A stretch of 64,000 nucleotides of DNA from Pseudomonas sp. DY-1 (GTDB lineage Bacteria > Pseudomonadota > Gammaproteobacteria > Pseudomonadales > Pseudomonadaceae): positions 3,596,001-3,660,000 of the forward strand of contig NZ_CP032616.1 in NCBI RefSeq assembly GCF_003626975.1. Direction: 5' to 3'. Shown here piece after piece: positions 29,181 to 40,424 of the stretch (its first letter is position 1; the number at the start of each line of letters is the position of its first letter). A program made the translations under genes and the position numbers. Under the pieces are notes generated by a model that saw only the letters and a program-made list of their open reading frames with translations, did no database searches and had not been told where the DNA came from.

Positions 29181-31985
29181 ATGGCAGTAAGATCCCCCGC
29201 GTTTCGTAGAAAGTTCCCTCTGCTGGTGACCGGCAGCCTGCTGGCCCTCCAGCCAGTAGCCACCTCATTCGTCGTCGCCGCAGAGCAATTCGACTGCCAG
29301 GCTTCCGCAACTGGCGGGTGGGCATGCGCCCCCAAAGCCAGCACCGAGAGCCTGCCGCCACGCCCCGTGCATAGCGGCAGCGCCGTGAGCTCGACCATTG
29401 GTGCCGCTCCGCAGGCCACCCAGGAAGGTGAGGCCGAAGGCAGTAAAGCCACCCTGGTGACCGAGGCAGAAGGCAAAGGCCTGGCAACCCGCAGCGCTGA
29501 CTACAGTCACCTCGACTGGGTACCGCGCGACAAGCTCACACCCGCACAACTGGCCGAAGCCGGTCCTTACTGCGCCGGGTCCTACATCGAGCCGCCGCGC
29601 CCAGGTATGGACGACAGCACGCCGATGGAAGATGCGCCGACCTACATCTCTGCCAAAGCCTCGCGCTACGAGCAGGAGAAGCAGGTTGCCACCCTCGCCG
29701 GTGATGTGGTCCTGCGCCAGGGCAGCATGCAGGTGGAGGCCGACGAGGCCAACCTGCACCAGGCGGAGAACCGTGGCGAGCTGGTCGGCAACGTCAAGCT
29801 GCGTGACAAGGGCGCCTTGGTTGTCGGCGACCGCGCCGAACTGCAACTGGACAACGGCGAAGCCAAGGTCGACAACGCCGAATACGTCCTGCACCAGTCG
29901 CACACGCGCGGCAGTGCGCTGTACGCCAAGCGTCAGGAAGACGCGATCATCCGTCTGAAGGACGGCACCTACACCCGTTGCGAACCGGGTGACAATGCCT
30001 GGCACCTGAAGGGCAACAACATCAAGCTGAACCCGGCCACCGGCTTCGGCACTGCGACCAACGTCACCCTGCGGGTCAAGGACATTCCGGTGTTCTATAC
30101 CCCGTACATCTATTTCCCGATCGACGATCGTCGCCAGTCCGGCTTCCTGCCGCCGACCATCGGCAGCAGCAGCGACACCGGCTTCCTGCTGGTCACGCCG
30201 TACTACTTCAACCTGGCGCCGAACTACGACGCCACCCTGTATCCGCGCTACATGGCCAAGCGCGGCCTGCTAATGGAAGGCGAGTTCCGCTATCTGACCC
30301 ACAGCAGTGAAGGCCAACTGGGCGCTGCCTATCTCGATGACAAGGAAGACGAGCGCAAGCTCATGTCCGAGTACGAGAAGAAGCGCTGGCTGTACAACTG
30401 GAAGCACACCGGTGGCCTGGATTCCCGGCTGTTGGCCGAAGTCGACTACACCGACATCAGCGATCCCTACTACTTCGACGACCTGGATACCGACCTGGGT
30501 GTGGACACCCCCACCTACGTCAACCAGCGCGGCACCCTGACCTATCGCGGCGATAGCTACACCGCGCGGTTGAATGCCCACGCCTACGAACTGGCGACCA
30601 TTTCGGACATCACACCGTATGACCGCTTGCCGCAGATCACTCTGAACGGTGCCTTGCCCTTCCAGCCCGGTGGCCTGAACTTCGCCTACAACACCGAGTT
30701 CGTGCGTTTCGACCGCAACTTGCGTGAAGGCCGTTTCACCGACATCGACGGCAACAACGACACGTTTTGGAATGACAACAACCTTAAGGGGCTGGCCCGC
30801 GCCAATGGCGACCGAACCTACCTAGAGCCAAGCGTCAGCCTACCGATGAATTGGACCTGGGGCTTCCTCAAGCCGCAAGTCAAGTACACCTATACCCAGT
30901 ACGACCTGGACCTAGACCAGCAAGGAAAAACCTCTCTTTTTGCCGAGCAGTCTTTCCATGGCAGCCAGGATCGCCAGGTACCGATCTACAGCCTCGACAG
31001 CGGCCTTTTCTTCGACCGCAAGACCCAGTTCTTCGGCAAAAATTACACCCAGACCCTGGAACCACGTCTGTTCTACCTCTACGTACCGGAAGAGGACCAG
31101 ACCGACATTCCGCTGTTCGACACCGGCGAATCGACCTTCAGCTACTCGTCGCTGTGGCGTGACAACCGCTTCAGTGGTCGCGACCGCATTGGCGACGCCA
31201 ACCAGCTATCCCTAGGAGCAACCAATCGCTGGATCGAGTCGAACGGCTTCGAGCGGCAACGATTCAGCATCGGCCAGGCCTTCTACTTCAAGGATCGAGA
31301 AGTAACCCTGCCGGACAATTTCAGCGGACGCCCAGGCACATCTCCAATGAAGGATCGTGCGGACTATACGTCGTCGGTCTCCCCCTACGCGCTGGAGTAC
31401 ATGTACCGCTTCAACCGCGACTGGCGCTTCAATTCGGACTTCAACTGGGACCCGGACTCACACCGCACCCGCTCCGGCAGTGCGATGTTCCACTACCAGC
31501 CTGAAGACAATCCGAACAAGGTGGTCAACGCTGGCTATCGCTACCGCAATGACACCATCCGCTTCGACCAGTCCACCGGTACCTGGAACGTAGGCGGTGG
31601 CGACTTCGGTACTCCGGGCACCCCGGGCTTCATCGAGGACTACTACAAGATCAGCCAACATGACTTTTCCGTCATCTGGCCGGTGGTCCCACAGTGGAGC
31701 GCCATCGCTCGCTGGCAGTACGACTACAACCGCAACCGTACGCTGGAAGCCTTTGGCGGCTTCGAGTACGACAGTTGCTGCTGGAAGCTGCGCCTGATCA
31801 ACCGCTACTGGGTCGACTACGACGAATTCGACCAGACACCGGACCCGACCAACGAAAGTGGCGACCGCGGGATCTTCCTGCAGATCGTCCTCAAAGGCCT
31901 CGGTGGCGTCGTGGGCAACCAGACCGAAGGCTTCCTGGAAAAAGGCATTCAAGGTTACCGTGAACGTGAAGACCAAGCTCTCTGA
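29181..31985 (+). CDS. lptD: LPS-assembly outer membrane protein LptD
   Basis: Outer membrane beta-barrel that, with LptE, inserts lipopolysaccharide into the outer leaflet. The 934-residue product has a signal peptide (about 1-33), a Pseudomonas-type N-terminal extension to about residue 145, an OstA/LptA-like jellyroll domain (about 155-290: [17 protein letters not shown]) and a C-terminal barrel. Paired cysteines of the disulfide network are visible in the N-terminal part and in [10 protein letters not shown] near residue 865. It heads a long envelope/housekeeping cluster; surA begins inside its 3' end. Confidence 0.96.
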   Translation: MAVRSPAFRRKFPLLVTGSLLALQPVATSFVVAAEQFDCQASATGGWACAPKASTESLPPRPVHSGSAVSSTIGAAPQATQEGEAEGSKATLVTEAEGKGLATRSADYSHLDWVPRDKLTPAQLAEAGPYCAGSYIEPPRPGMDDSTPMEDAPTYISAKASRYEQEKQVATLAGDVVLRQGSMQVEADEANLHQAENRGELVGNVKLRDKGALVVGDRAELQLDNGEAKVDNAEYVLHQSHTRGSALYAKRQEDAIIRLKDGTYTRCEPGDNAWHLKGNNIKLNPATGFGTATNVTLRVKDIPVFYTPYIYFPIDDRRQSGFLPPTIGSSSDTGFLLVTPYYFNLAPNYDATLYPRYMAKRGLLMEGEFRYLTHSSEGQLGAAYLDDKEDERKLMSEYEKKRWLYNWKHTGGLDSRLLAEVDYTDISDPYYFDDLDTDLGVDTPTYVNQRGTLTYRGDSYTARLNAHAYELATISDITPYDRLPQITLNGALPFQPGGLNFAYNTEFVRFDRNLREGRFTDIDGNNDTFWNDNNLKGLARANGDRTYLEPSVSLPMNWTWGFLKPQVKYTYTQYDLDLDQQGKTSLFAEQSFHGSQDRQVPIYSLDSGLFFDRKTQFFGKNYTQTLEPRLFYLYVPEEDQTDIPLFDTGESTFSYSSLWRDNRFSGRDRIGDANQLSLGATNRWIESNGFERQRFSIGQAFYFKDREVTLPDNFSGRPGTSPMKDRADYTSSVSPYALEYMYRFNRDWRFNSDFNWDPDSHRTRSGSAMFHYQPEDNPNKVVNAGYRYRNDTIRFDQSTGTWNVGGGDFGTPGTPGFIEDYYKISQHDFSVIWPVVPQWSAIARWQYDYNRNRTLEAFGGFEYDSCCWKLRLINRYWVDYDEFDQTPDPTNESGDRGIFLQIVLKGLGGVVGNQTEGFLEKGIQGYREREDQAL

Positions 31986-33258
31986 TTGTCTGCGCCCGCT
32001 GCTATTGGGCGCCCTGATCCTCGGCGGCCTCGCGCACGCCGAGGTTCGCTCCATCGACCGAGTGGTCGCCATTGTCGATAACGATGTGATCATGCAGAGC
32101 CAGCTGGACCAGCGCCTGCGTGAAGTGCAGCAAACCATCGCCAAGCGCGGCGCCTCTCTGCCGCCTGAGCATGTGCTCAGCCAGCAGGTGCTGGAACGCC
32201 TGATCATCGAGAATATCCAGTTGCAGATCGGCGACCGCTCCGGCATCCGTATCGCCGACGAAGAACTGAACCAGGCCATCGAAGCCATCGCCCAGCGCAA
32301 TGGTATGACAGTCGACCAGTTCCGTGGCGCGCTCGCTCGTGACGGTCTGTCCTATGACGACGCACGCGACCAGGTTCGTCGCGAAATGGTCATCAGTCGT
32401 GTACGCCAGCGCCGCGTGGCTGAACGTATCCAGGTCACCGATCAGGAAGTACAGAACTTCCTGACTTCCGATATGGGCAAGATCCAGCTGTCGGAAGAGT
32501 TTCGCCTGGCCAACATCCTGATCCCTGTACCGGAAGGCTCCTCGCCCAGCACCATCCAGGCTGCCGAGCGCCAGGCCCAGGAGCTGTACCAGCAGCTCCA
32601 GCAAGGCGCCGACTTCGCCCAGCTGGCCATTTCTCGCTCCGCCGGCGAAACCGCTCTGGAAGGCGGCGAAATTGGCTGGCGCAAGGCGGCCCAATTGCCC
32701 CCGCCCTTCGACGGCATGATCAGCGCCCTGCGGCCCGGCCAGGTTACCGAGCCCGTCCGCACTCCGGGCGGCTTCATTATCCTGAAGCTGCTGGATAAGC
32801 GCGGTGGCGACACCCTGGTTCGCGACGAAGTGCATGTTCGCCACATCCTGCTCAAGCCCAGTGAAATTCGCAGCGAAGCAGACACCAAGCGCCTTGCCGA
32901 GCGTCTTTACGAGCGCATCCAATCTGGCGAAGACTTCGGCGAACTGGCCAAGAGCTTCTCCGAAGACCCGGGTTCGGCCCTCAACGGCGGCGACCTGAAT
33001 TGGATCGACCCCAATGCCCTGGTGCCGGAGTTCCGCGAAGTCATGGGCAAGACCCCAGCCGGCGAGCTCTCCAAGCCGTTCAAGAGCGCCTATGGCTGGC
33101 ATGTACTGGAAGTGATGGGTCGCCGCGCTACCGACAGCAGCGAGAAGTTCCGCGAACAGCAGGCCATGAACATCCTGCGCAACCGCAAGTACGACGAAGA
33201 ACTGCAGGCCTGGCTGCGCCAGATCCGCGACGAAGCCTACGTCGAAACCAAGCTGTAA
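31966..33258 (+). CDS. surA: Periplasmic chaperone/peptidyl-prolyl isomerase SurA
   Basis: Chaperones outer membrane proteins, including LptD, across the periplasm. The 430-residue product has a signal peptide (about 1-24), the N-terminal chaperone domain, and two parvulin domains (first about 175-275, second about 285-385, with RHILLKPS and GGDLNW motifs). I chose the GTG at 31966, giving [11 protein letters not shown] and the usual 430 residues; it overlaps lptD by 20 nt in another frame, so translation is coupled. A GTG at 31960 would add two residues. Confidence 0.94.
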   Translation: MKTKLSDCLRPLLLGALILGGLAHAEVRSIDRVVAIVDNDVIMQSQLDQRLREVQQTIAKRGASLPPEHVLSQQVLERLIIENIQLQIGDRSGIRIADEELNQAIEAIAQRNGMTVDQFRGALARDGLSYDDARDQVRREMVISRVRQRRVAERIQVTDQEVQNFLTSDMGKIQLSEEFRLANILIPVPEGSSPSTIQAAERQAQELYQQLQQGADFAQLAISRSAGETALEGGEIGWRKAAQLPPPFDGMISALRPGQVTEPVRTPGGFIILKLLDKRGGDTLVRDEVHVRHILLKPSEIRSEADTKRLAERLYERIQSGEDFGELAKSFSEDPGSALNGGDLNWIDPNALVPEFREVMGKTPAGELSKPFKSAYGWHVLEVMGRRATDSSEKFREQQAMNILRNRKYDEELQAWLRQIRDEAYVETKL

Positions 33259-33333
33259 ATCCCAAGCGAGTCTCAGCCGTGCGCTGGCGGTACAATCCCC
33301 GCCAGCGTATCGGCCCCCTGCACAGGACTCGCC

Positions 33334-34332
33334 ATGACTCCCCTTCGTTTCGCGCTCACCCCCGGTGAACCCGCCGGCATCGGTCCCGACCTCTGCCTGC
33401 TCCTCTCCCGCACTGCCCAACCTCATGCCCTGATTGCCGTCGCCAGCCGCGAACTGCTTGCACAGCGTGCTGCCGAATTGGGCCTGCCCACTCAGCTGAT
33501 TGACGTCGATCCGGCCCGGCTACCAGAAACACCAGCCCCTGCTGGCAGCCTGTATGTGTGGGACACGCCTCTGCGCACCCCGGCCATTCCCGGCCAACTG
33601 TCGCCGTCCAATGCTGACTATGTGCTGGAAACCTTGACCCGCGCAGGTCAGGGCTGCCTCGACGGGCTGTTCGCCGGGATGATCACCGCGCCAGTGCACA
33701 AGGGCGTGATCAATGAAGCCGGCATTGCCTTCTCTGGGCATACCGAGTTCCTCGCCGACCTCACCGCGACCCGCCAGGTGGTGATGATGCTGGCAACTCG
33801 CGGCCTGCGCGTAGCCCTGGCGACCACTCACCTGCCCCTCAAGGACGTCGCCGCGGCAATTACCCCGGAGCGACTGCAACGCGTCAGCCGCATCCTGCAT
33901 GCCGACCTGGTGAACAAGTTCGGCATCACCCAGCCACGCATTCTGGTCTGCGGCCTGAACCCGCACGCGGGTGAAGGCGGCCACCTCGGCCGGGAAGAGC
34001 TGGAGATCATCGAGCCAACCCTGGAAGGCCTGCGCGCCGAAGGACTGAACCTGATCGGCCCGCTACCGGCCGACACATTGTTCACGCCGAAGCACCTCGA
34101 ACATTGCGACGCCGTGCTCGCCATGTACCACGACCAAGGCCTGCCGGTGCTGAAGTACAAGGGCTTCGGCGCAGCGGTGAACGTTACCCTGGGTCTGCCG
34201 ATCATTCGTACCTCGGTGGACCATGGCACCGCGCTGGACTTGGCCGGCACTGGCCGCATCGATTGCGGCAGCCTGGAAGTCGCCCTGGAGACGGCCTACC
34301 AGATGGCGGCCGCACAGCAACGCAGTCATTGA
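33334..34332 (+). CDS. pdxA: 4-hydroxythreonine-4-phosphate dehydrogenase
   Basis: Pyridoxal phosphate synthesis: oxidises 4-phosphohydroxythreonine, with PdxJ acting next. The 332-residue product has [11 protein letters not shown] at the start, the GHTEFLAD metal-ligand segment, [12 protein letters not shown] (about 207-218) and [11 protein letters not shown]. It sits in the conserved surA-pdxA-rsmA-apaG-apaH order. Confidence 0.95.
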   Translation: MTPLRFALTPGEPAGIGPDLCLLLSRTAQPHALIAVASRELLAQRAAELGLPTQLIDVDPARLPETPAPAGSLYVWDTPLRTPAIPGQLSPSNADYVLETLTRAGQGCLDGLFAGMITAPVHKGVINEAGIAFSGHTEFLADLTATRQVVMMLATRGLRVALATTHLPLKDVAAAITPERLQRVSRILHADLVNKFGITQPRILVCGLNPHAGEGGHLGREELEIIEPTLEGLRAEGLNLIGPLPADTLFTPKHLEHCDAVLAMYHDQGLPVLKYKGFGAAVNVTLGLPIIRTSVDHGTALDLAGTGRIDCGSLEVALETAYQMAAAQQRSH

Positions 34333-34340
34333 TCCAGCCT

Positions 34341-34432
34341 CCCGCGCCGCTTTAACGTCCTGTCTTAGGCGGCGCGGGCTGGGGCCTGATAAACTGCGCG
34401 ATTCAGTTTCCACGCCAGGCCCTTCGGCCTGG
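34341..34432 (+). promoter_or_regulatory. Two hairpins in the pdxA-rsmA spacer
   Basis: A 10-bp stem CCCGCGCCGC (34341-34350) pairs with 34369-34378 across 18 nt. CCAGGCC (34415-34421) pairs with GGCCTGG (34426-34432) across CTTC, 21 bp before the rsmA ATG. Neither has a T-run; the second lies close enough to rsmA to affect its translation. Confidence 0.4.
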
Positions 34433-34453
34433 CCTCAAGGCCCGGAGCCTTCG

Positions 34454-35260
34454 ATGTCCGAACACTACCAACACCGCGCGCGCAAGCGCTTCGGCCAGAA
34501 CTTCCTGCACGACGCTGGCGTCATCTATCGCATCCTGCGCAGCATCCACGCCCGCGAAGGCGAGCGCCTGCTGGAAATCGGCCCAGGCCAGGGCGCGCTC
34601 ACCGAAGGTTTGCTTGGCAGTGGTGCCCAGCTCGATGTGATCGAACTGGACCTCGACCTGATCCCCATCCTGCAGCACAAGTTCGGTCAGTTGCCCAACT
34701 TCCGCCTCAATCAGGGCGATGCACTGAAGTTCGACTTCCGCCGGCTCGACGCCGAACCACACAGCCTGCGGGTAGTGGGCAACCTTCCGTACAACATTTC
34801 CACGCCGCTGATCTTCCACCTGCTGGACCACGCAGACCTCATCCGCGACATGCACTTCATGCTGCAAAAGGAAGTGGTGGAGCGCCTGGCTGCCGAGCCG
34901 GGCGGCGGCGACTGGGGCCGGCTTTCGATCATGGTCCAGTACCACTGCCGCGTGGAGCACCTGTTCAATGTCGGCCCAGGCGCGTTCAATCCGCCGCCCA
35001 AGGTGGATTCAGCCATCGTGAGGCTGGTTCCGCACGAGGTCCTGCCGCATCCGGCCAAGGACGTCGCCCTGCTTGAGCGCGTGGTGCGTGAAGCCTTCAA
35101 CCAACGCCGCAAGACCTTGCGCAATACGCTCAAAGGCCTTCTGGACGCCGCCGCAATCGAAGCGGCTGGTGTCGACGGCGGTCTGCGTCCGGAACAATTG
35201 GACCTCGCTGCCTTTGTCCGCCTGGCTGATCAACTGGCTGCAGCAGACCCCAAACCCTAG
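34454..35260 (+). CDS. rsmA: 16S rRNA (adenine-1518/1519-N6)-dimethyltransferase
   Basis: KsgA. Dimethylates the two adjacent adenines of helix 45 late in 30S assembly. The 268-residue product has [10 protein letters not shown], the SAM motif [13 protein letters not shown] and the catalytic NLPYNIS (about residues 113-119). The ATG at 34454 ([11 protein letters not shown]) gives the usual length; the open frame from 34223 is a shadow of pdxA. Confidence 0.96.
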   Translation: MSEHYQHRARKRFGQNFLHDAGVIYRILRSIHAREGERLLEIGPGQGALTEGLLGSGAQLDVIELDLDLIPILQHKFGQLPNFRLNQGDALKFDFRRLDAEPHSLRVVGNLPYNISTPLIFHLLDHADLIRDMHFMLQKEVVERLAAEPGGGDWGRLSIMVQYHCRVEHLFNVGPGAFNPPPKVDSAIVRLVPHEVLPHPAKDVALLERVVREAFNQRRKTLRNTLKGLLDAAAIEAAGVDGGLRPEQLDLAAFVRLADQLAAADPKP

Positions 35261-35290
35261 ACTCATATCCAGCTACTCGAGAGCCTTCGC

Positions 35291-35671
35291 GTGTCCGATC
35301 CCCGATACAAGGTCGACGTCAGCGTCGTCACCCGCTTCCTCCCGGAACAATCGCAGCCGGACGAGAATCGCTTTGCCTTCGCGTACACCGTGACCATCCA
35401 CAACAACGGCGAGCTGCCCGCCAAGCTGCTTACCCGTCACTGGGTGATCACCGACGGCGACGGCCATGTGCAGGAAGTCCGAGGTGCCGGCGTAGTCGGC
35501 CAGCAGCCCCTGATCGACCCGGGCGCCAGCCATACCTACACCAGCGGTACCGTCATGGCCACACGAGTCGGCAGCATGCAGGGCAGCTACCAGATGGTCG
35601 CCGACGACGGCAAACGCTTCGATGCCATCATCGCGCCCTTCCGCCTCGCCGTTCCCGGCTCGCTGCACTGA
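35291..35671 (+). CDS. apaG: ApaG domain protein
   Basis: A 126-residue single-domain protein of the ApaG (Fn3-like) family, with [24 protein letters not shown] and [13 protein letters not shown] forming the conserved core. The biochemical role is uncertain; it is genetically linked to ApaH. It starts with GTG at 35291, 30 bp after rsmA, and ends 10 bp before apaH. Confidence 0.93.
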   Translation: MSDPRYKVDVSVVTRFLPEQSQPDENRFAFAYTVTIHNNGELPAKLLTRHWVITDGDGHVQEVRGAGVVGQQPLIDPGASHTYTSGTVMATRVGSMQGSYQMVADDGKRFDAIIAPFRLAVPGSLH

Positions 35672-35681
35672 GAGAACCGGC

Positions 35682-36509
35682 ATGACGACCTATGCAGTTG
35701 GCGATCTCCAGGGTTGCCTGGATCAGCTGAAGTGCCTCCTGGAGCGGGTGCGATTCGACCCGGCGAAGGACGAACTCTGGCTAGTGGGCGATCTGGTCAA
35801 TCGCGGCCCGAAGTCGCTGGAAACCCTGCGCTTCCTATATTCGATCCGCGACTCCGTGGTCTGTGTGCTGGGCAACCATGACCTGCACCTTCTGGCCGTG
35901 GCCAACAACATAGAGCGACTGCGCAAGGCCGATACCTTGCGCGAGATCCTCGAAGCACCGGACTGCGCCGAACTGCTGGACTGGCTACGCCAGCAGAAAC
36001 TGCTGCACTACGACGAGCAACGGGATATCGCCCTCGTTCACGCCGGCATCCCACCCCAGTGGTCGCTCAAGAAGGCGCTGAAACGTGCCGCCGAAGTAGA
36101 GGAGGCGCTGCGGGACGATGCCCGCCTGCCCCTCTTTCTCGACGGCATGTATGGCAACGAGCCAGCCAAGTGGGACAGCGACCTCCACGGCGTCACGCGC
36201 CTGCGGGTCATTACCAACTACTTCACGCGCATGCGCTTCTGCAGTGCCGATGGCACCCTGGACCTCAAATCCAAGGAAGGCCTGGACACGGCGCCTCCGG
36301 GATTTGCCCCCTGGTTCAGCTTCCCTGAGCGCAAGACCCGTGGGCAGAAGATCATCTTCGGCCACTGGGCAGCCCTGGAAGGCAAATGCAATGAACCCGG
36401 CCTGTACGCTCTCGATACTGGTTGCGTCTGGGGCGGCAGCATGACTCTTTTGAATATCGACAGTGGCGAGCAAATCAGCTGCAGCTGCGAGGAGAACCGC
36501 CATGAGTGA
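35682..36509 (+). CDS. apaH: Symmetrical diadenosine tetraphosphatase
   Basis: Hydrolyses Ap4A and removes Np4 caps from RNA. The 275-residue metallophosphatase has the motifs GDLQGCLDQ (residues 7-15), [20 protein letters not shown] and a later HAGIPPQW. The start at 35682 has a GAGAAC site. Its stop overlaps the glpE start region by 8 nt. Confidence 0.95.
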   Translation: MTTYAVGDLQGCLDQLKCLLERVRFDPAKDELWLVGDLVNRGPKSLETLRFLYSIRDSVVCVLGNHDLHLLAVANNIERLRKADTLREILEAPDCAELLDWLRQQKLLHYDEQRDIALVHAGIPPQWSLKKALKRAAEVEEALRDDARLPLFLDGMYGNEPAKWDSDLHGVTRLRVITNYFTRMRFCSADGTLDLKSKEGLDTAPPGFAPWFSFPERKTRGQKIIFGHWAALEGKCNEPGLYALDTGCVWGGSMTLLNIDSGEQISCSCEENRHE

Positions 36510-36831
36510 ATTCAAACGCATCCCGCCTGAACAGGCGCAGACCCTGCGCGAACAAGGCGCCGTGGTCGTGGATATCCGCGACCCGCAGAGCTTCGCCCTG
36601 GGTCACATCAGCGGCTCGCACCACCTGGACAATTACTCCCTGCCTGACTTCATCGCCCAGGCCGACTTCGAAAAGCCGCTGATCGTTACCTGCTATCACG
36701 GCAACTCCAGCCAAGGCGCGGCCGCCTATCTTGCCCATCAGGGCTTCTCCGAGGTCTACAGCCTCGATGGCGGCTTCGAACTGTGGCGCAGCGTCTATCC
36801 CGGGGAAGTCGCCCAGGGCAGCGTCGAATAA
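36502..36831 (+). CDS. glpE: Thiosulfate sulfurtransferase GlpE
   Basis: A 109-residue single-domain rhodanese. The active-site loop is CYHGNSSQG with nucleophile Cys64, matching GlpE. It transfers sulfane sulfur from thiosulfate to cyanide or thioredoxin. It overlaps apaH by 8 nt, has a GGAG site inside apaH and is the end of the lptD-to-glpE cluster. No clear intrinsic terminator follows, only TTTTTT at 36834-36839 without a stem. Confidence 0.92.
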   Translation: MSEFKRIPPEQAQTLREQGAVVVDIRDPQSFALGHISGSHHLDNYSLPDFIAQADFEKPLIVTCYHGNSSQGAAAYLAHQGFSEVYSLDGGFELWRSVYPGEVAQGSVE

Positions 36832-36922
36832 AATTTTTTCGGTGAGGCGCAACCCCGCGCCATCACTGGCTTGGCGTCACTTCTCCGACGGACGGTAATC
36901 CCCTGTTGTCGTCCCGTAACGC

Positions 36923-36952
36923 TTGACCTTGCCGATAACGAACTACTCTTAG
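36923..36952 (+). promoter_or_regulatory. Candidate RpoS-type promoter of prkA
   Basis: CTACTCTTAG (36943-36952) resembles the extended -10 box of sigma-S promoters, with TTGACC (36923-36928) about 15 bp before the -10 hexamer. The 287-bp glpE-prkA spacer holds no supportable gene. It also contains a hairpin GAGCCGG/CCGGTTC at about 36974-36991, which would lie in a 5' leader of about 160 nt. No good sigma-54 element was found. Confidence 0.35.
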
Positions 36953-37118
36953 CTCAGGCCATCCAAAAAAGGGGAGAGCCGGTACACCGGTTCCGGGCCA
37001 TCGGCAGCGACCATTCAGGTGTTCTGGGGGATTTCAATCGGCCGACCTTCTTCGGCTGACTGCCCGCACCCGCATAACCGACCCCGCGCCGGCTTCCTGA
37101 TTCCAGCGAGGTGACGTC

Positions 37119-39041
37119 ATGAGCATTTTCAGCCACTTCCAACAACGCTTCGAAGCGACTCGCCAGGAGGAATATTCCCTTCAGGAATACCTCGACCTGT
37201 GCAAGCAGGACCGCAGCGCCTACGCCACCGCCGCCGAACGTATGCTCATGGCCATCGGTGACCCGGAACTGCTCGACACCTCGCTCGATCCGAGGTTGTC
37301 ACGGATCTTCTCCAACAAGGTGATCCGTCGCTACCCGGCCTTTGCCGACTTCCATGGCATGGAAGAGTGCATCGACCAGATCGTTTCCTACTTCCGCCAC
37401 GCTGCCCAAGGCCTGGAAGAGAAGAAGCAAATTCTCTATCTACTTGGCCCAGTGGGTGGTGGTAAGTCGTCCCTGGCGGAAAAGCTCAAGCAGCTCATGG
37501 AGCGCGTTCCCTTCTACGCCATCAAGGGCTCGCCGGTGTTCGAATCGCCTCTCGGACTGTTCAACGCGGATGAGGACGGTGCCATCCTCGAAGAGGAATA
37601 CGGCATCCCACGTCGCTACCTGCGTTCAGTGATCTCGCCCTGGGCGACCAAGCGCCTGAATGAGTATGGCGGCGATATCAGCAAGTTCCGCGTGGTCAAA
37701 CTCTATCCATCGATCCTAAACCAGATCGCTATCGCCAAGACCGAGCCCGGTGACGAGAACAACCAGGACATTTCTGCCCTGGTGGGTAAGGTGGATATCC
37801 GCAAGCTCGAGGAATTCCCACAGAACGACGCCGACGCCTACAGCTTTTCGGGCGCGCTGTGCCGGGCCAACCAGGGCCTGATGGAATTCGTCGAGATGTT
37901 CAAGGCGCCGATCAAGGTGCTGCACCCGTTGCTGACCGCTACCCAGGAAGGCAATTACAATAGCACCGAGGGCCTGGGCGGCTTGCCCTTCAGCGGCATC
38001 ATCCTGGCCCACTCCAACGAATCGGAATGGCACAGCTTCCGCAATAACAAGAACAACGAAGCCTTCATCGACCGGATCTACATCGTCAAGGTGCCCTACT
38101 GCCTGCGGGTTGCCGACGAGATCAAGATCTACGACAAACTGCTCGTCGGCAGCTCCCTGGCCCATGCCCACTGCGCGCCGGACACCCTGCGCATGCTTGC
38201 GCAATTCTCGGTGCTGTCACGCCTGAAGGAACCGGAGAACTCCAACATCTATTCGAAGATGCGTGTCTACGACGGTGAGAATCTTAAAGACACCGACCCG
38301 AAGGCCAAGTCGATCCAGGAGTATCGCGATACCGCAGGCGTAGACGAAGGCATGAACGGACTCTCGACCCGTTTCGCCTTCAAGATCCTCTCCAAGGTAT
38401 TCAACTTCGACCCGCACGAAGTGGCAGCCAACCCGGTGCACCTGCTCTATGTGCTGGAGCAACAGATCGAGCAGGAACAGTTCCCGGCAGAGATGCGTGA
38501 GCGCTACCTGCGCTACATCAAGGAATACCTTGCCCCGCGCTACATCGAGTTCATCGGCAAGGAAATCCAGACGGCCTATCTCGAGTCCTACAGCGAGTAC
38601 GGCCAGAACATCTTCGACCGCTATGTGCTGTATGCGGACTTCTGGATCCAGGATCAGGAATACCGCGATCCGGAAACTGGCGAGATCCTCAATCGCGTAG
38701 CCCTGAACGAGGAGCTGGAGAAAATCGAGAAGCCGGCCGGCATCAGCAACCCGAAGGACTTCCGCAACGAGATCGTCAATTTCGTGCTGCGCGCCCGGGC
38801 CAACAACAACGGCAAGAACCCCAGCTGGCTGAGCTACGAGAAGCTGCGCGTGGTCATCGAGAAGAAAATGTTCTCCAACACCGAGGATCTCCTGCCGGTC
38901 ATCAGCTTCAATGCCAAGGGGAGCAAGGAGGAGCAGCAGAAACACAACGACTTCGTCAAACGCATGGTCGAGCGCGGCTATACGGAGAAACAGGTACGCC
39001 TGCTGTCCGAATGGTACCTGCGGGTACGCAAGTCGCAGTAA
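37119..39041 (+). CDS. prkA: PrkA-family serine protein kinase/AAA protein (YeaG)
   Basis: A 640-residue protein with an N-terminal AAA domain (Walker A GPVGGGKS at residues 110-117) and a C-terminal kinase-homology region. YeaG of E. coli acts in stationary phase and nitrogen starvation; targets are poorly known. It is the first gene of the conserved triad prkA-yeaH-spoVR. A strong GAGGTG site precedes the ATG. A 98-bp spacer with an imperfect hairpin separates it from yeaH. Confidence 0.94.
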   Translation: MSIFSHFQQRFEATRQEEYSLQEYLDLCKQDRSAYATAAERMLMAIGDPELLDTSLDPRLSRIFSNKVIRRYPAFADFHGMEECIDQIVSYFRHAAQGLEEKKQILYLLGPVGGGKSSLAEKLKQLMERVPFYAIKGSPVFESPLGLFNADEDGAILEEEYGIPRRYLRSVISPWATKRLNEYGGDISKFRVVKLYPSILNQIAIAKTEPGDENNQDISALVGKVDIRKLEEFPQNDADAYSFSGALCRANQGLMEFVEMFKAPIKVLHPLLTATQEGNYNSTEGLGGLPFSGIILAHSNESEWHSFRNNKNNEAFIDRIYIVKVPYCLRVADEIKIYDKLLVGSSLAHAHCAPDTLRMLAQFSVLSRLKEPENSNIYSKMRVYDGENLKDTDPKAKSIQEYRDTAGVDEGMNGLSTRFAFKILSKVFNFDPHEVAANPVHLLYVLEQQIEQEQFPAEMRERYLRYIKEYLAPRYIEFIGKEIQTAYLESYSEYGQNIFDRYVLYADFWIQDQEYRDPETGEILNRVALNEELEKIEKPAGISNPKDFRNEIVNFVLRARANNNGKNPSWLSYEKLRVVIEKKMFSNTEDLLPVISFNAKGSKEEQQKHNDFVKRMVERGYTEKQVRLLSEWYLRVRKSQ

Positions 39042-39052
39042 AACAGTCTCAA

Positions 39053-39117
39053 GCTGCAAGCCAGGAACACGCCAGCCGGAGGCGCCGTCTCGTACGGCGT
39101 CCTCCGCGCTTTGCAGC
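39053..39117 (+). repeat. Imperfect long hairpin between prkA and yeaH
   Basis: An inner stem CGGAGGCGCCGT (39077-39088) pairs with 39094-39106 with one bulged base. An outer stem GCTGCAAGC (39053-39061) pairs with 39108-39117 with one extra T. It has the look of a Pseudomonas intercistronic palindromic repeat and could affect relative mRNA levels of the two genes. Confidence 0.55.
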
Positions 39118-39139
39118 CTGAAGCTCCCCGGAGGGGTCT

Positions 39140-40411
39140 ATGAGTTACGTCATCGACAGGCGATTGAACGGGAAGAACAAGAGCACCGTGAACCGGCAGC
39201 GGTTCCTGCGGCGCTACCGCGAGCACATCAAGAAGGCCGTGGAGGAGGCCGTCAGCCGCCGTTCCATCACCGATATGGAGCATGGCGAACAGATCAGCAT
39301 CCCCGGTCGTGACATCGACGAGCCCGTCCTGCATCACGGTCGCGGTGGTCGCCAGACCATCGTCCACCCTGGCAACAAGGAGTTCACCAGCGGTGACCGC
39401 ATCCCTCGCCCTCAGGGTGGCGGAGGTGGGCGTGGTGGCGGCAAGGCAAGCAACCAGGGCGAGGGGATGGACGATTTCGTCTTCCAGATCACTCAGGAGG
39501 AGTTCCTCGACTTCATGTTCGAGGACCTTGAGCTACCCAACCTGGTAAAGCGCCACCTCACCGGTTCCGACACATTCAAGACTGTCCGCGCCGGGATCAG
39601 CAATGAGGGCAATCCATCGCGGATCAACATCGTCCGCACCCTTCGCTCGGCCCACGCCCGTCGCATCGCACTTTCCGGCAGTAGCCGCGGCAAGCTGAAA
39701 GAGGCGAAAGCGGAGCTGGAGCGCCTGAAGCGCGAGGAACCGGACAACTTCGGCGATATCCAGGAGCTTGAGGCGGAAATCGCCAGGCTTCGCGCCAGAA
39801 TCGAGCGAGTCCCCTTCCTCGACACCTTCGACCTCAAGTACAACCTGCTGGTCAAGCAGCCCAATCCCTCGTCCAAGGCGGTGATGTTCTGCCTGATGGA
39901 CGTGTCCGGCTCCATGACCCAGGCCACCAAGGACATCGCCAAGCGCTTCTTCATCCTCCTGTACCTCTTCCTCAAGCGGAACTACGACAAGATCGAGGTC
40001 GTGTTCATCCGCCATCACACCAGCGCCCGCGAGGTGGACGAGGAGGAATTCTTCTATTCCCGGGAAACCGGCGGCACCATAGTCTCCAGCGCACTCAAGC
40101 TGATGCAGGAGATCATGGCAGAGCGCTACCCCATCAACGAATGGAACATTTACGCCGCCCAGGCTTCGGACGGCGACAACTGGAACGACGATTCACCCAT
40201 CTGCCGGGATATCCTGATCAAGCAGATCATGCCGTTCGTGCAGTACTACACCTACGTCGAGATCACACCGCGCGAGCACCAGGCGCTGTGGTACGAGTAC
40301 GAACAGGTCTGCGAAGCGTTCGGCGATACCTTCGCCCAGCAACAGATCGTCTCGGCGGCGGATATCTACCCGGTGTTCCGCGAGCTGTTCCATCGCAGGC
40401 TCGTGACCTGA
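39140..40411 (+). CDS. yeaH: DUF444 protein YeaH with von Willebrand A-like domain
   Basis: A 423-residue protein. After a basic N-terminus there is a Gly-rich linker (about residues 94-112), a charged coiled-coil-like region (about 185-225), and a VWA-like domain with a MIDAS-type motif MDVSGSM at residues 253-259. It is the invariant partner of PrkA and SpoVR; molecular function unknown. Good GGAGG site. It is 13 bp upstream of spoVR. Confidence 0.93.
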   Translation: MSYVIDRRLNGKNKSTVNRQRFLRRYREHIKKAVEEAVSRRSITDMEHGEQISIPGRDIDEPVLHHGRGGRQTIVHPGNKEFTSGDRIPRPQGGGGGRGGGKASNQGEGMDDFVFQITQEEFLDFMFEDLELPNLVKRHLTGSDTFKTVRAGISNEGNPSRINIVRTLRSAHARRIALSGSSRGKLKEAKAELERLKREEPDNFGDIQELEAEIARLRARIERVPFLDTFDLKYNLLVKQPNPSSKAVMFCLMDVSGSMTQATKDIAKRFFILLYLFLKRNYDKIEVVFIRHHTSAREVDEEEFFYSRETGGTIVSSALKLMQEIMAERYPINEWNIYAAQASDGDNWNDDSPICRDILIKQIMPFVQYYTYVEITPREHQALWYEYEQVCEAFGDTFAQQQIVSAADIYPVFRELFHRRLVT

Positions 40412-40424
40412 GGGGAGGCGTGAA

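Noticed and set aside
36871..37059. 62-codon frame in the glpE-prkA spacer
   Set aside because: No ribosome-binding site, and it crosses the candidate promoter and hairpin.
36832..37118. Sigma-54 promoter before prkA
   Set aside because: TGGC-type boxes occur, but none has GC at the -12 position with correct spacing.
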